Shown here piece by piece: positions 1 through 6,382 of a DNA stretch of 8,956 bases (position 1 is the first letter of the stretch; every line of letters begins with the position of its first letter). The notes under the pieces were generated by a model. It was not told the origin of the DNA. It saw nothing but the letters and a program-made list of their open reading frames with translations, and ran no database searches. The DNA is from Acidobacteriota bacterium. Its GTDB lineage: Bacteria > Actinomycetota > Acidimicrobiia > Spongiisociales > UBA5794. Made by a program: the position numbers and the translations under genes. Where the stretch lies: the NCBI GenBank assembly GCA_022574065.1, contig JACZST010000068.1:1-8956 (forward strand), read 5' to 3'.

Positions 1-652
1 CACGAGCCTGCCTGACATCGCGCACGACGACACCGAGATAGAGGATGGACAGGGCGAACGACCAGGAGAAGGAGAACTCACCAGCGAGGGTCGACTTGAT
101 GTTCCCCCCGAAGATGGAGTAGCTCTCCATGAACAGGAACATTCCCCCGGCGATCGCTGCCACCCCGCCGATCGGCCGCGAGTAGCCGAGCATCCTCACC
201 AACAGGTAGGTGGCGAAGGGCAAGGCCACAAGACCGGCGATAGTGACCAGTTTGAACGCCACCCCGTACGGGAGCACAACGTCGAGGAGGACGATGGTCA
301 ATGCGGGGAGCGGGAAATAGAAGTAGAGGACCGGGAACCCCGCGTACCAGGCGTTGGACCAGCCCAGGATCCGGCCGGAGGGAAGCAGGCTGTCGGCAAG
401 GACCTGCGGAAGGAGCACGTGTGCCCCCATGTCGCCGCCCGTCGGGGTATTGGCGACGAGCAACTGGGGGAACCGGATGAGGGAACCGGTACCGATCGTC
501 CCAAGCGTCCCCGACATGATGAGCACGACGAGGAGGGTCGGAGCAGCGACCAGAGCAACGATCAGCCACGTCGGCACAGGTTGGCGCGGGGTGAGGGTGC
601 GGCGGGGCGGGGCGGACTCCGGAACGGTTATCCGCGCAGTGGTCGTCACCAC
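1..652 (-). CDS. Polytopic membrane protein, PTPS-related / GT-C-like (5' part only)
   Basis: This frame is open from a GTG at 652 (second GTG at 649) to the left edge, giving the first 217 residues; an in-frame TAA lies just upstream and no ATG lies near the start. A basic, Pro-rich N-terminus (about 1-28) precedes a membrane segment at about 29-47. A loop with TGGDMGAH (71-78) follows, then aromatic-rich sequence (WYAGFPVLYFYFPLP, about 102-116) and further hydrophobic segments at about 117-140, 141-156, 161-175 and 195-210. The motifs MESYSIFGGN (175-184) and LAGEFSFSWS (189-198) also stand out. This arrangement, including an acidic residue in the first outside loop, resembles the bacterial family annotated as 6-pyruvoyl-tetrahydropterin synthase-related membrane protein, which is related to GT-C lipid-linked sugar transferases. 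A role in envelope glycan assembly is inferred. It lies 37 nt downstream of the zinc ribbon gene, on the same strand. No clear Shine-Dalgarno is seen, so the exact start is uncertain. Confidence 0.8.
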   Translation of the reverse strand, partial: MVTTTARITVPESAPPRRTLTPRQPVPTWLIVALVAAPTLLVVLIMSGTLGTIGTGSLIRFPQLLVANTPTGGDMGAHVLLPQVLADSLLPSGRILGWSNAWYAGFPVLYFYFPLPALTIVLLDVVLPYGVAFKLVTIAGLVALPFATYLLVRMLGYSRPIGGVAAIAGGMFLFMESYSIFGGNIKSTLAGEFSFSWSFALSILYLGVVVRDVRQAR

Positions 653-689
653 GGGCAGGCTAGTGAGAAAAGCCCCTTAGGGCGCGTGG

Positions 690-890
690 TTAGGCGTGTC
701 TGCGGTTCAAGTCGACGAGGGCATCGAGCGCGAGGTGGTCTCCGTCCCGATCCCACCACTTCGACTCGCACCGGTGACACGAACAAAAGATGACCTCAGA
801 TCCGTCGGGGAGCGTGAGCTCGATCTGGATGACGGAGTCGTTGCCGCATTCCTCGCAGCGCAATCCGGAGCTGGGTTCTTGCTTTCCCAT
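690..890 (-). CDS. Small zinc ribbon protein (66 aa)
   Basis: This is a 66-residue protein with CxxC pairs C12-x2-C15 and C38-x2-C41 (plus C36) flanking a beta-hairpin-like stretch (IQIELTLPDGSEVIF). That is the layout of a zinc ribbon, so it probably binds one zinc. After the second pair come KWWDRDGDHLALDALVDL and a basic tail NRRHA. The function is unknown; nucleic-acid or protein binding is possible. The ATG at 890 is chosen because the longer open frame to 1064 is only read-through of the repeat array, with a different composition. No Shine-Dalgarno precedes the ATG. A TACTGT hexamer lies at -14 to -9, so leaderless transcription is conceivable. The gene sits between the repeat array and the membrane-protein gene, all read leftwards. 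The segment 891-960 shows nothing else supportable. Confidence 0.72.
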   Translation of the reverse strand: MGKQEPSSGLRCEECGNDSVIQIELTLPDGSEVIFCSCHRCESKWWDRDGDHLALDALVDLNRRHA

Positions 891-960
891 GGCAGGAAAC
901 AGTAGCGCGGTCTCGCGAAAAGCACCGATAGGCGACGGTCGTCTCGGCAGAAATGGAGCG

Positions 961-1267
961 ATTTTCCCCGCTCTCGCCGCTTCGCGGCGGGCCGCTCGGG
1001 CCACGGATCCGCAAACGGCCTTCGCCAACAGAGACCGGATCGCGCCCTCATTGCAGAGCCTCAATTTTCCCCGCTCTCGCCGCTTCGCGGCGGGCCGCTC
1101 GGGCCACGGCTCCGCAGGTAACCTGGCCAGGAGAGACCGGATCGCGCCCTCATTGCGGAGCCTCTATTTTCCCCGCTCCTGCCGCTTCGCGGCGGGCCGC
1201 TCGGGCCACGGCTCCGCAACTGATCTCTTCAACAAAGACCGGATCGCGCCCTTTTTGCGGAGCCTCT
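961..1267. repeat. Three-copy structured tandem repeat, about 102 bp per unit
   Basis: Units start at 961 (103 bp), 1064 (102 bp) and 1166 (102 bp), each opening with ATTTTCCCCGCTC and ending in GAGCCTC plus one base. About 84 bp per unit is nearly identical. A short block after TCCGCA differs completely between copies: 1014-1032, 1117-1134 and 1219-1236, with the strongest difference in its first 10-11 nt. Each unit has an inner hairpin GCCGC-TTC-GCGGC (first copy 976-988). The arms TTGCGGAGCC (1153-1162 and 1255-1264) and GGCTCCGCAA (1210-1219) alternate, so each conserved or variable segment can sit in a loop. Copy 2 has one mismatch in its left arm; copy 1 has GGATCC in place of GGCTCC and lacks a clear left arm. 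The array fills the gap between two small Cys-rich genes, and its right end includes part of the stop codon of the 1266-1553 gene. Open frames through it are artefacts of the repeat. Type unknown; it resembles a REP-like or other structured dispersed element. Confidence 0.93.
1153..1264. repeat. Alternating 10-bp inverted-repeat arms in the repeat array
   Basis: Perfect complementary decamers lie at 1153-1162 (TTGCGGAGCC), 1210-1219 (GGCTCCGCAA) and 1255-1264 (TTGCGGAGCC). The middle arm can pair with either neighbour. Pairing left encloses the conserved GC-rich segment and its inner GCCGC/GCGGC hairpin (47-nt loop). Pairing right encloses the variable block plus GACCGGATCGCGCC (35-nt loop). 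These are mutually exclusive folds, which could matter in the leftward transcript. What is seen is the sequence symmetry; folding and function are inferred. Confidence 0.8.
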
Positions 1268-1553
1268 AGGCGCGAGTAGCTGCCTCGGGCACATCTTCGA
1301 GCTTCCCGAGGTAGCGAGACCGTCTCCGACCGTCCTCGGACCAGTACGCGTACCAGTAGGGCCCGTGCGGACAGCGGGTGCAGCTGTCCTTGCCACAACG
1401 GACCTTTTGCTGGCGAAGGTTCACCCGGGGACCGGAGCCAGGCAGCGTCATGCCGCGGGCCTCGAGGCGAGCCTTTGCCAGGATGTAGAGCCGACGGAGC
1501 TCGTGCTCGTCCATCTCGCGTACCGCTTCGAGTACGTCGCGGTCGATCGACAT
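1266..1553 (-). CDS. DUF6788-like small Cys-rich protein (95 aa)
   Basis: The protein has a helical, charged N-terminal half (about 1-35) and a C-terminal motif RCGKDSC (52-58) followed by CPHGPYWYAYW (61-71) and RRRSRYLGKL (76-85). C53, C58, C61 and H63 could bind zinc. The RCGK...HGPYWY...G+xRSRYLGK pattern matches what I recall of DUF6788, a family of unknown function in bacteria and archaea. The ATG at 1553 is supported by a strong Shine-Dalgarno, GGGAGGAG (1558-1565), with suitable spacing, and by a candidate promoter at 1583-1611. The stop codon TAG (1268-1266) falls in the terminal bases of the repeat array, so the array may have inserted at or grown from the gene's 3' end. Family assignment is from memory of the motif; the function is unknown. 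Confidence 0.8.
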   Translation of the reverse strand: MSIDRDVLEAVREMDEHELRRLYILAKARLEARGMTLPGSGPRVNLRQQKVRCGKDSCTRCPHGPYWYAYWSEDGRRRSRYLGKLEDVPEAATRA

Positions 1554-1582
1554 CGGTCTCCTCCCACCGGGTTGGACGCTGG

Positions 1583-1611
1583 AACTTAGGAGAGGGGCGA
1601 GATGAGTCCAA
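1583..1611 (-). promoter_or_regulatory. Candidate sigma-70-type promoter for the DUF6788-like gene
   Basis: On the minus strand TTGGAC (1611-1606) and TAAGTT (1588-1583) are separated by 17 nt. The expected start of transcription near 1576 would leave a short leader carrying the Shine-Dalgarno at 1565-1558. Hexamer matches are only moderate (TTG and TAxxxT), so this rests mainly on spacing and location. Confidence 0.4.
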
Positions 1612-1717
1612 GGATCAACCGAGCTGCGGGGCGCGAGTCTTCGCCTCTCTGCACGAAGTGGGGGAAGCGCGAAGCTTGCGAGCGGACGGGGCTGTGGAAG
1701 CCGGCCTCGAACATGAG

Positions 1718-1742
1718 CTCAGCGAGCAGCCCACTCGCCGAG
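1718..1742 (-). terminator. Terminator-like hairpin after the GT2/DUF5719/thioredoxin operon
   Basis: On the minus strand CTCGGCGAG and CTCGCTGAG form a 9-bp stem with one G-U pair and a 7-nt loop (TGGGCTG), about 20 nt after the stop codon of the thioredoxin-fold gene. There is no U-tract, which is common for actinobacterial hairpins but lowers certainty. The rest of the 1554-1761 gap shows no convincing gene; codons open on both strands there look like chance in GC-rich DNA. Confidence 0.4.
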
Positions 1743-1761
1743 ATCCCCGGAAGGCGAACGA

Positions 1762-2145
1762 CTACTCCACCAACCCCGCGCGCCTGACCGCGCGGCGCAA
1801 CGCCCTCTGCCGCGGCACACCGGCGGCGAGCAACTCGATGTGTCCTCCCGCGTCGAGAACGGTGACGAGCGGCACCGCTTCGACGCCGACGCTCTCGAAC
1901 ACGCCGGGCTCGAGCTCCCACGTGATCTCACGGATCTCGACACCGAGAGACCCGACCACGGCCAGGGCCTCCTTGCAGTTGGTGCAATCGGTGGACGTGA
2001 ACAGCACGACACCGGGACGAGGGCCAACGTCGCCGAGGTCGATCGGCGGGTGTGACGGGCGCTGAAACCGACCGGCAAGGCGCATCACAACAATCACGAT
2101 GACTGCGGCAACAAGAACGATCACAACGCGTGTTGCGATCGTCAT
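1762..2145 (-). CDS. Membrane-anchored thioredoxin-fold protein (127 aa)
   Basis: The N-terminus has a single hydrophobic segment (about 7-21), then a basic linker (R22, R26, R29). A thioredoxin-like domain spans about 35-127. Its first strand and active site read VVLFTSTDCTNCKEAL, with the CxxC cysteines at 54 and 57. The probable cis-proline is P92 in EAVPLVTV, followed by a GGHIELLAAG turn. It may act in disulfide exchange or as a reductant. Which side of the membrane the domain faces is unclear: the positive charges after the segment would favour a cytoplasmic domain, whereas a link to exported partners would need the opposite. The ATG at 2145 overlaps the stop of the DUF5719-like gene (ATGA), pointing to translational coupling; the longer frame running up to 2847 is a shadow inside that gene. 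It is the last gene of the three-gene operon. Confidence 0.85.
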   Translation of the reverse strand: MTIATRVVIVLVAAVIVIVVMRLAGRFQRPSHPPIDLGDVGPRPGVVLFTSTDCTNCKEALAVVGSLGVEIREITWELEPGVFESVGVEAVPLVTVLDAGGHIELLAAGVPRQRALRRAVRRAGLVE

Positions 2146-3599
2146 TCGACCGGAATCCCCCCGATGAAGGCGACGCCGCGGCTCCCGGCGATAGACAGCC
2201 CGGTGCTGATCGGCACCGTCGCGTCGACGATCAGGCCGGTCAACCCGGTCTCTGAGACCTCGGCGAACGGAACCTCGACGATCGTTCCGGGGGCGACGAT
2301 GATCTTGTCGGGGCCGGCTGCGGTGGCTCCGAGCGGGATGAGGGTGACCGTCGCCTGGTCGCCGGAGGGGTTCATGAGCCAGATCGAGGTGTCGGCGGCG
2401 GGCACCACCCCGATCCCAGTGAGAAGCCATCGGGTCGCCGGGTCGGTGTTGCCGGTGGTGGATGCCAACCCGATGTAGGTGTCGGGGACCCCATCGTCGC
2501 CACTCTCGGTGACATCTCCGTCGTCTCCCCCTGGCGCGACGTCTGCCGTCAGGTCTTCGTCTGGGCGATCGCCGAGCTCGCTGCGCGGGAAGGTGCCGGG
2601 AGGACCAGCCTGGATGACCGCACCGATGGGCCTGTTGGAGCGAACCCTGACACCGAAAGGCGGAGTAGCGAAGTCGGAGAGGTGGAGACGGACCGGCTGC
2701 TGTGGCGAAACGAGCAGGCTGGTCACTTCGAGCATCGCGCCGTCGGTGGCGAACACGTCGATGGTGACATTGGCCGGGAGGTTGCCTGTGTTCGAAAGCA
2801 CCAGCGTCGGTTCGAGCCCGGGAACGCTCGTCACCGGGAAGTCCCATGTAGCCGACTGGCTGATGCCAATCCAGGAGGCTTCGTCGGTTCCGTTGTTCAG
2901 CACGAGAGCGGGAATCACCAGACCGGTGTCGGCCTTGACGGTGAGCGTCACATTGTCGAGGAAGGGGATCACCCGCGACAGATCCTCAGTGATCCACGAC
3001 CGGCCGGGGACGTCGAGGCCCTCGAAGCCAGCGAGTGGTGAGCTGCCGAACTCGCTCACCGCTTGGACCGTCACCTTGGCCGCCTCAGGGAACGGATTGA
3101 ACAGCCGCAACTCGAGGGTGAATCCTTCTGCGGTGATGCCCCCGACGAGATGCCAGACCTTTGGCACCGACACCACGCATCGGTCCCCGGTCAACAGCTC
3201 ATCGGTCCACATGGTGTTCGACACCACAGCCGGACCGTCGTCGAACTCGACTATCCCCGGCGTTGGACCGCGCCTGGCGAGCTCTGCAGTATCGACGCTC
3301 CTGGCGTCGGGTCCCCGCAGCACAAAGGCCAGTGTGTCGGGCTCCAGCGTCGGGTTGGGGTTGGGCAAGGTGATCGAGGCCTCGACATCGACGGCGGCGC
3401 CGATGTCGTAGGTCGAGTCGCGGACGGCTCCCGACTCGACCCAGGGGCAATACCAGACACTCTGGTCGCCGATGGCGCCCCCAGGGTCGATCGGTACCGA
3501 GAACCCAAGGCCTGGCTCGTTTGGCGCCGACGGCTCCACCTGGATCCACGCCAGGGCACCGAGCGTGACTGCAGCAATGATGGCCAGGATCCTCCTCAT
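2142..3599 (-). CDS. Exported DUF5719-like protein (485 aa)
   Basis: The N-terminus MRRILAIIAAVTLGALAWIQ is a signal peptide or N-terminal anchor with no lipobox. The rest is rich in short beta-strand-like stretches with repeated phrases such as LPNPNPT, LFNPFPEAA, LSNTGNLPAN and LMNPSGDQA, each looking like an Ig-like strand-turn unit. A WYCPW motif (49-53), typical of what I recall as DUF5719, contains C51; the only other cysteine is C141. An Asp-rich stretch (about 341-372) separates the central part from the C-terminal module (about 373-485). The function is unknown; in Actinobacteria such genes commonly follow a large GT2 membrane protein, suggesting an extracytoplasmic partner in envelope biogenesis. 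The ATG at 3599 overlaps the upstream stop (ATGA) and has AGGAG six bases before it. Length is normal for the family as I know it. Confidence 0.83.
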   Translation of the reverse strand: MRRILAIIAAVTLGALAWIQVEPSAPNEPGLGFSVPIDPGGAIGDQSVWYCPWVESGAVRDSTYDIGAAVDVEASITLPNPNPTLEPDTLAFVLRGPDARSVDTAELARRGPTPGIVEFDDGPAVVSNTMWTDELLTGDRCVVSVPKVWHLVGGITAEGFTLELRLFNPFPEAAKVTVQAVSEFGSSPLAGFEGLDVPGRSWITEDLSRVIPFLDNVTLTVKADTGLVIPALVLNNGTDEASWIGISQSATWDFPVTSVPGLEPTLVLSNTGNLPANVTIDVFATDGAMLEVTSLLVSPQQPVRLHLSDFATPPFGVRVRSNRPIGAVIQAGPPGTFPRSELGDRPDEDLTADVAPGGDDGDVTESGDDGVPDTYIGLASTTGNTDPATRWLLTGIGVVPAADTSIWLMNPSGDQATVTLIPLGATAAGPDKIIVAPGTIVEVPFAEVSETGLTGLIVDATVPISTGLSIAGSRGVAFIGGIPVE

Positions 3600-6382
3600 C
3601 CGAATCTCCTGCCCGCCCAGGCGAATCCGACCAGAACGATGGCCCAGAAAGCCGCGGCGTACGCCTGGTACCTGCGCCCATCGATCGGTTTGAACCCGGA
3701 GACCCCGGTCGACGCCGACACCTCATTCCAAACGCCCCCCTGCTGCCACGGCTCCGGGCCCCACCGCTGGTGCGCATTCTCCCTGACGGTGAGCTGCCCG
3801 GTCTCAGACGTCCCCTCGTAGCCGACCCCGACGCGGGCCCAGGCCGTGGCGCCGGAGGTCACGGCGCGGACTGCACCCGCGGATTCGTTCTCGTAGGTCT
3901 CGTTGGCGAGGCCTGCGCTCAGTGACACGATGTCGAGCTGCCCGGTCAGCCGATCGCTCCATGCTGTGGCGTACGACGCATCCTCATCGGATTGCATGAT
4001 CACGATCCACCGAATCCCGAACGGTGCGAGCGCCTCACCGGCACGCGACGTCTCGCCGGCAATGATGGTTTCGAGGACGTCGTCAAGCTCCCGATCGGCG
4101 AGGTGAAGGCCGTCGAGGTTTGCCTCCCACAGCTCCGGCATCGGTGCCGCCACCACCCGGTAGGTGGCGCCCTGGATGATCCGCTCATCGCCTGGGAGGT
4201 CTCCGGGACCACCCAGAACCAGGATCCTGGACTCCGCCGGATCCCCAGGCCTGGCCTGAGTGAAGGCGAAAGCCTCGCGGAACCGATCGGCGGGAATCCC
4301 GGCTCGGCCGCCGATCAGCACGACGCTCGAGGCAGCCACCAGCACGGCGGCGGCGACTACGCCGACGCCGCCCGCGATCCGGCGCCACCCTGCGGTCTCG
4401 ACACGGGTGATCGACTCGAAGGCCGCCCCGGTGACACCGGCCAACCCGAGGGCGGCAAGGGCAAGCCCGGCGTGGCCGATCTCGGAACCTGCGCCGAACG
4501 CGGAGCTCCGTGCCCCAAGCGCGCCGCCGGCGGCGAGAACCCCAGCCCAGCCGGCCACCCTGGCGAGCCTCACCGGAGCGGAGGCGACAACCGTCACCAA
4601 GGCGACGACGACGGCCGCTGCGACCACGATGGAGGTCGATGAGTACAGCGCACCATCGGTGAGGAAGGCATTGAGGTCGGCGGCACCGACCCACGGGAAC
4701 AGCAGCGGCAGCGCTAAACCTACACCGGCCCCACCGACGGCTACCGCCCTCCAGGCGACTCCGTCGTTCACGTTTACCAGCGCCCAGACAACAAGCGCCA
4801 GCAGCGCCACCAGCACCAGTGACGGCGATGCGACGGCGACGATGCCTGTAGTCAGCCCGACCGCAGCGACCCTGCCCACCCGGCCAAGCGATGTCGCCGG
4901 CCACCTCGCCAGGGACAGCCGCATCACCCAGGGCACCATCCCGAGGGCGATCATGGCCCCGATCGCAGTCTCCGCCGCCAGCCCCTGCGCCGCAGATCCC
5001 GCCACGTAAACGACCCCGGCCATGGTCCCGGCTACCGCGGTCACCCCCCACCCCCGGAGCAACCGGACGGTGCCCCACACGCCTAACAGGGCCGAACCGG
5101 TGATAGCCACATACTCGGCTAGGCGGCCGGAGTCGAGCACAGCGAGACGAACGATGGCGGTGAGCGCGATCAATGGCTGCAACGGTTCGGCGCCGCCGAA
5201 TCCAGCCGGATTCCATCCGCCCGCGTAAGCGTCGAGGCCGGCCAGCCCTGAATCGGGGAAGGGAAGGCTGTACCCGACCGCGGGGAGGCCGACGGCCCAC
5301 AGCGATCGGCCGGCGAGAAGGATGAACAGGACGGCACCGATCCCGACCACGAAAGAGGGCCGGCGGAGCTCCCGACCGATCATCTCCATGGAGGTGGTGT
5401 CCTCGCCGGGGAGTCGCTGCCTCACCTGGTCGGCGAGCTGCGAAGCCGTGACCTTGAGCGCCAGCGAACCGCTGACCTGGTAGCGGAACAGCTCCTCGTC
5501 ACCGACCTCGCGGCCGCGTCTGGCCTTCCGCCGTTCCCGAACCGTGTCGGGGAGACGCAGCAGGTTCCAACCCCAGGCGCGCAGCCAGCTGAAGAACAGC
5601 CACCGTCCCAACAGCAAAGACATCGCGGCCTGGGTCAACCCGGAAAGGAAGGCGGCGGGCACCGACCAGGCGACGGTCAGTGGCCCATACACCTTGAGCA
5701 TGCCTCTGATGCGACTGGCGCGCTCCAGCCATTGCTCCGAGCGGCGCCCGGGATCCGGGGCCAGAACCTCCGAGGATGGGACGACGATGATCCGGGCTCC
5801 GCGCAACCTGGCTCGCTGACAAAAGTCAACGGCGGCCGCCAGCTGTGGCATCAGCCGGTCCGGACCTCCGATCCCGCGCGCCAGATCCCTGCGGACGAAC
5901 ATTGAGTCGCCGGCGACGGCGGCGACGTCCCGCACCACGTCGTACTGGCCCTGGTCGAGCTCATCCTCATCGAGGCCGCTGTAGGGCGTTCCAAAGACGT
6001 CGGTGGCGAACCCAACCGACAGCAAACGATCCGGGTTGTCGAGATCCAGGATCTTGGATCCGGCGACCGAAGCATCGAGATCGGTCGCGGTGGCGACCAG
6101 GGCAGCGAGTGCGTCGGCGCGGGGCTGGACGCCGCTGCGAACGAACCAGAGGTGGCTCGTACCTATCCGATCAACGGCACCCGAGACAGCAGGGACCCAC
6201 TCCACTTCCTCGGATCCTGCGAAGCGGCGCGCGTCCGAGTCCCCACCGACCACGATGATCTGCTCCGATCCGTACACTTGGCGACGGATCGCATCCAGGG
6301 TGCCGGCAAGACCTGCTGTGTCGTGCACGAGAATCGCCGTCACAACGGAGGCCGCGGTTCTTCCCGCGAGAGAAGCTGACAT
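3596..6382 (-). CDS. Large GT2-family membrane protein, catalytic motifs degenerate
   Basis: Residues are numbered from the upstream ATG at 6394 (932 aa); the start called here, ATG 6382, is residue 5. A GT-A (GT2) domain covers about 18-235, opening VTAILVHDTAGLAGTLDAI. Hydrophobic segments follow at about 240-275 and repeatedly from 347 to 695, then a soluble region (about 700-905, probably outside) and a last membrane helix (911-928). The domain order matches a large actinobacterial GT2 protein thought to act on envelope polysaccharide. Motifs normally acidic are changed: VVGGDS (48-53) where VDxGS is usual, FVRSGVQP (84-91) where an HDD-type metal site is usual, and LAAAVDF (185-191) where a RDDVDF-type catalytic site is usual. 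DQGQYDVVRDV (147-157) and MFVRRD (165-170) are kept. The ATG at 6382 fits the promoter candidate at 6393-6421; GTG 6343 is a further option. It is the first gene of the operon and overlaps DUF5719 by ATGA. Confidence 0.88.
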   Translation of the reverse strand: MSASLAGRTAASVVTAILVHDTAGLAGTLDAIRRQVYGSEQIIVVGGDSDARRFAGSEEVEWVPAVSGAVDRIGTSHLWFVRSGVQPRADALAALVATATDLDASVAGSKILDLDNPDRLLSVGFATDVFGTPYSGLDEDELDQGQYDVVRDVAAVAGDSMFVRRDLARGIGGPDRLMPQLAAAVDFCQRARLRGARIIVVPSSEVLAPDPGRRSEQWLERASRIRGMLKVYGPLTVAWSVPAAFLSGLTQAAMSLLLGRWLFFSWLRAWGWNLLRLPDTVRERRKARRGREVGDEELFRYQVSGSLALKVTASQLADQVRQRLPGEDTTSMEMIGRELRRPSFVVGIGAVLFILLAGRSLWAVGLPAVGYSLPFPDSGLAGLDAYAGGWNPAGFGGAEPLQPLIALTAIVRLAVLDSGRLAEYVAITGSALLGVWGTVRLLRGWGVTAVAGTMAGVVYVAGSAAQGLAAETAIGAMIALGMVPWVMRLSLARWPATSLGRVGRVAAVGLTTGIVAVASPSLVLVALLALVVWALVNVNDGVAWRAVAVGGAGVGLALPLLFPWVGAADLNAFLTDGALYSSTSIVVAAAVVVALVTVVASAPVRLARVAGWAGVLAAGGALGARSSAFGAGSEIGHAGLALAALGLAGVTGAAFESITRVETAGWRRIAGGVGVVAAAVLVAASSVVLIGGRAGIPADRFREAFAFTQARPGDPAESRILVLGGPGDLPGDERIIQGATYRVVAAPMPELWEANLDGLHLADRELDDVLETIIAGETSRAGEALAPFGIRWIVIMQSDEDASYATAWSDRLTGQLDIVSLSAGLANETYENESAGAVRAVTSGATAWARVGVGYEGTSETGQLTVRENAHQRWGPEPWQQGGVWNEVSASTGVSGFKPIDGRRYQAYAAAFWAIVLVGFAWAGRRFG

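Noticed and set aside
668..683. Short hairpin GCCC-TAAG-GGGC followed by TTTT between the zinc ribbon and membrane-protein genes
   Set aside because: The stem is only 4 bp and the U-run 4 nt; too weak to call as a terminator, though position is suggestive.
891..1064. N-terminal extension of the zinc ribbon protein through the repeat
   Set aside because: The extension is translation of repeat copy 1 with Ala/Arg-rich composition; the zinc ribbon begins right after ATG 890.
961..1267. CRISPR array
   Set aside because: The conserved units are about 84 bp and the variable blocks only 18-19 bp with partly conserved ends; there are only three units and no cas genes.
1602..1787. Plus-strand ORF of 61 codons in the 1554-1761 gap
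   Set aside because: No Shine-Dalgarno, no recognisable motif, and it runs over the end of the thioredoxin-fold gene on the other strand.
2146..2847. N-terminal extension of the thioredoxin-fold frame
   Set aside because: The extra residues are Arg/Pro/His-rich and antiparallel in quality to the DUF5719-like coding frame; the ATG at 2145 with ATGA overlap fits better.
2479..3411. Long plus-strand open frame (310 codons)
   Set aside because: It is antisense to the DUF5719-like gene, which has a signal peptide, family motif and ATGA coupling; the Ser/Pro/Thr-rich plus product has no recognisable feature.
5185..5300. Large Arg/Gly-rich minus-strand frame continuing to 4185
   Set aside because: It is a shadow of the GT2 gene in another frame of the same strand.
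6003..6380. In-frame extension of cofD to an upstream ATG at 6003
   Set aside because: It would add 126 residues antisense to the GT2 gene with no family similarity; CofD proteins start close to the glycine-rich loop.
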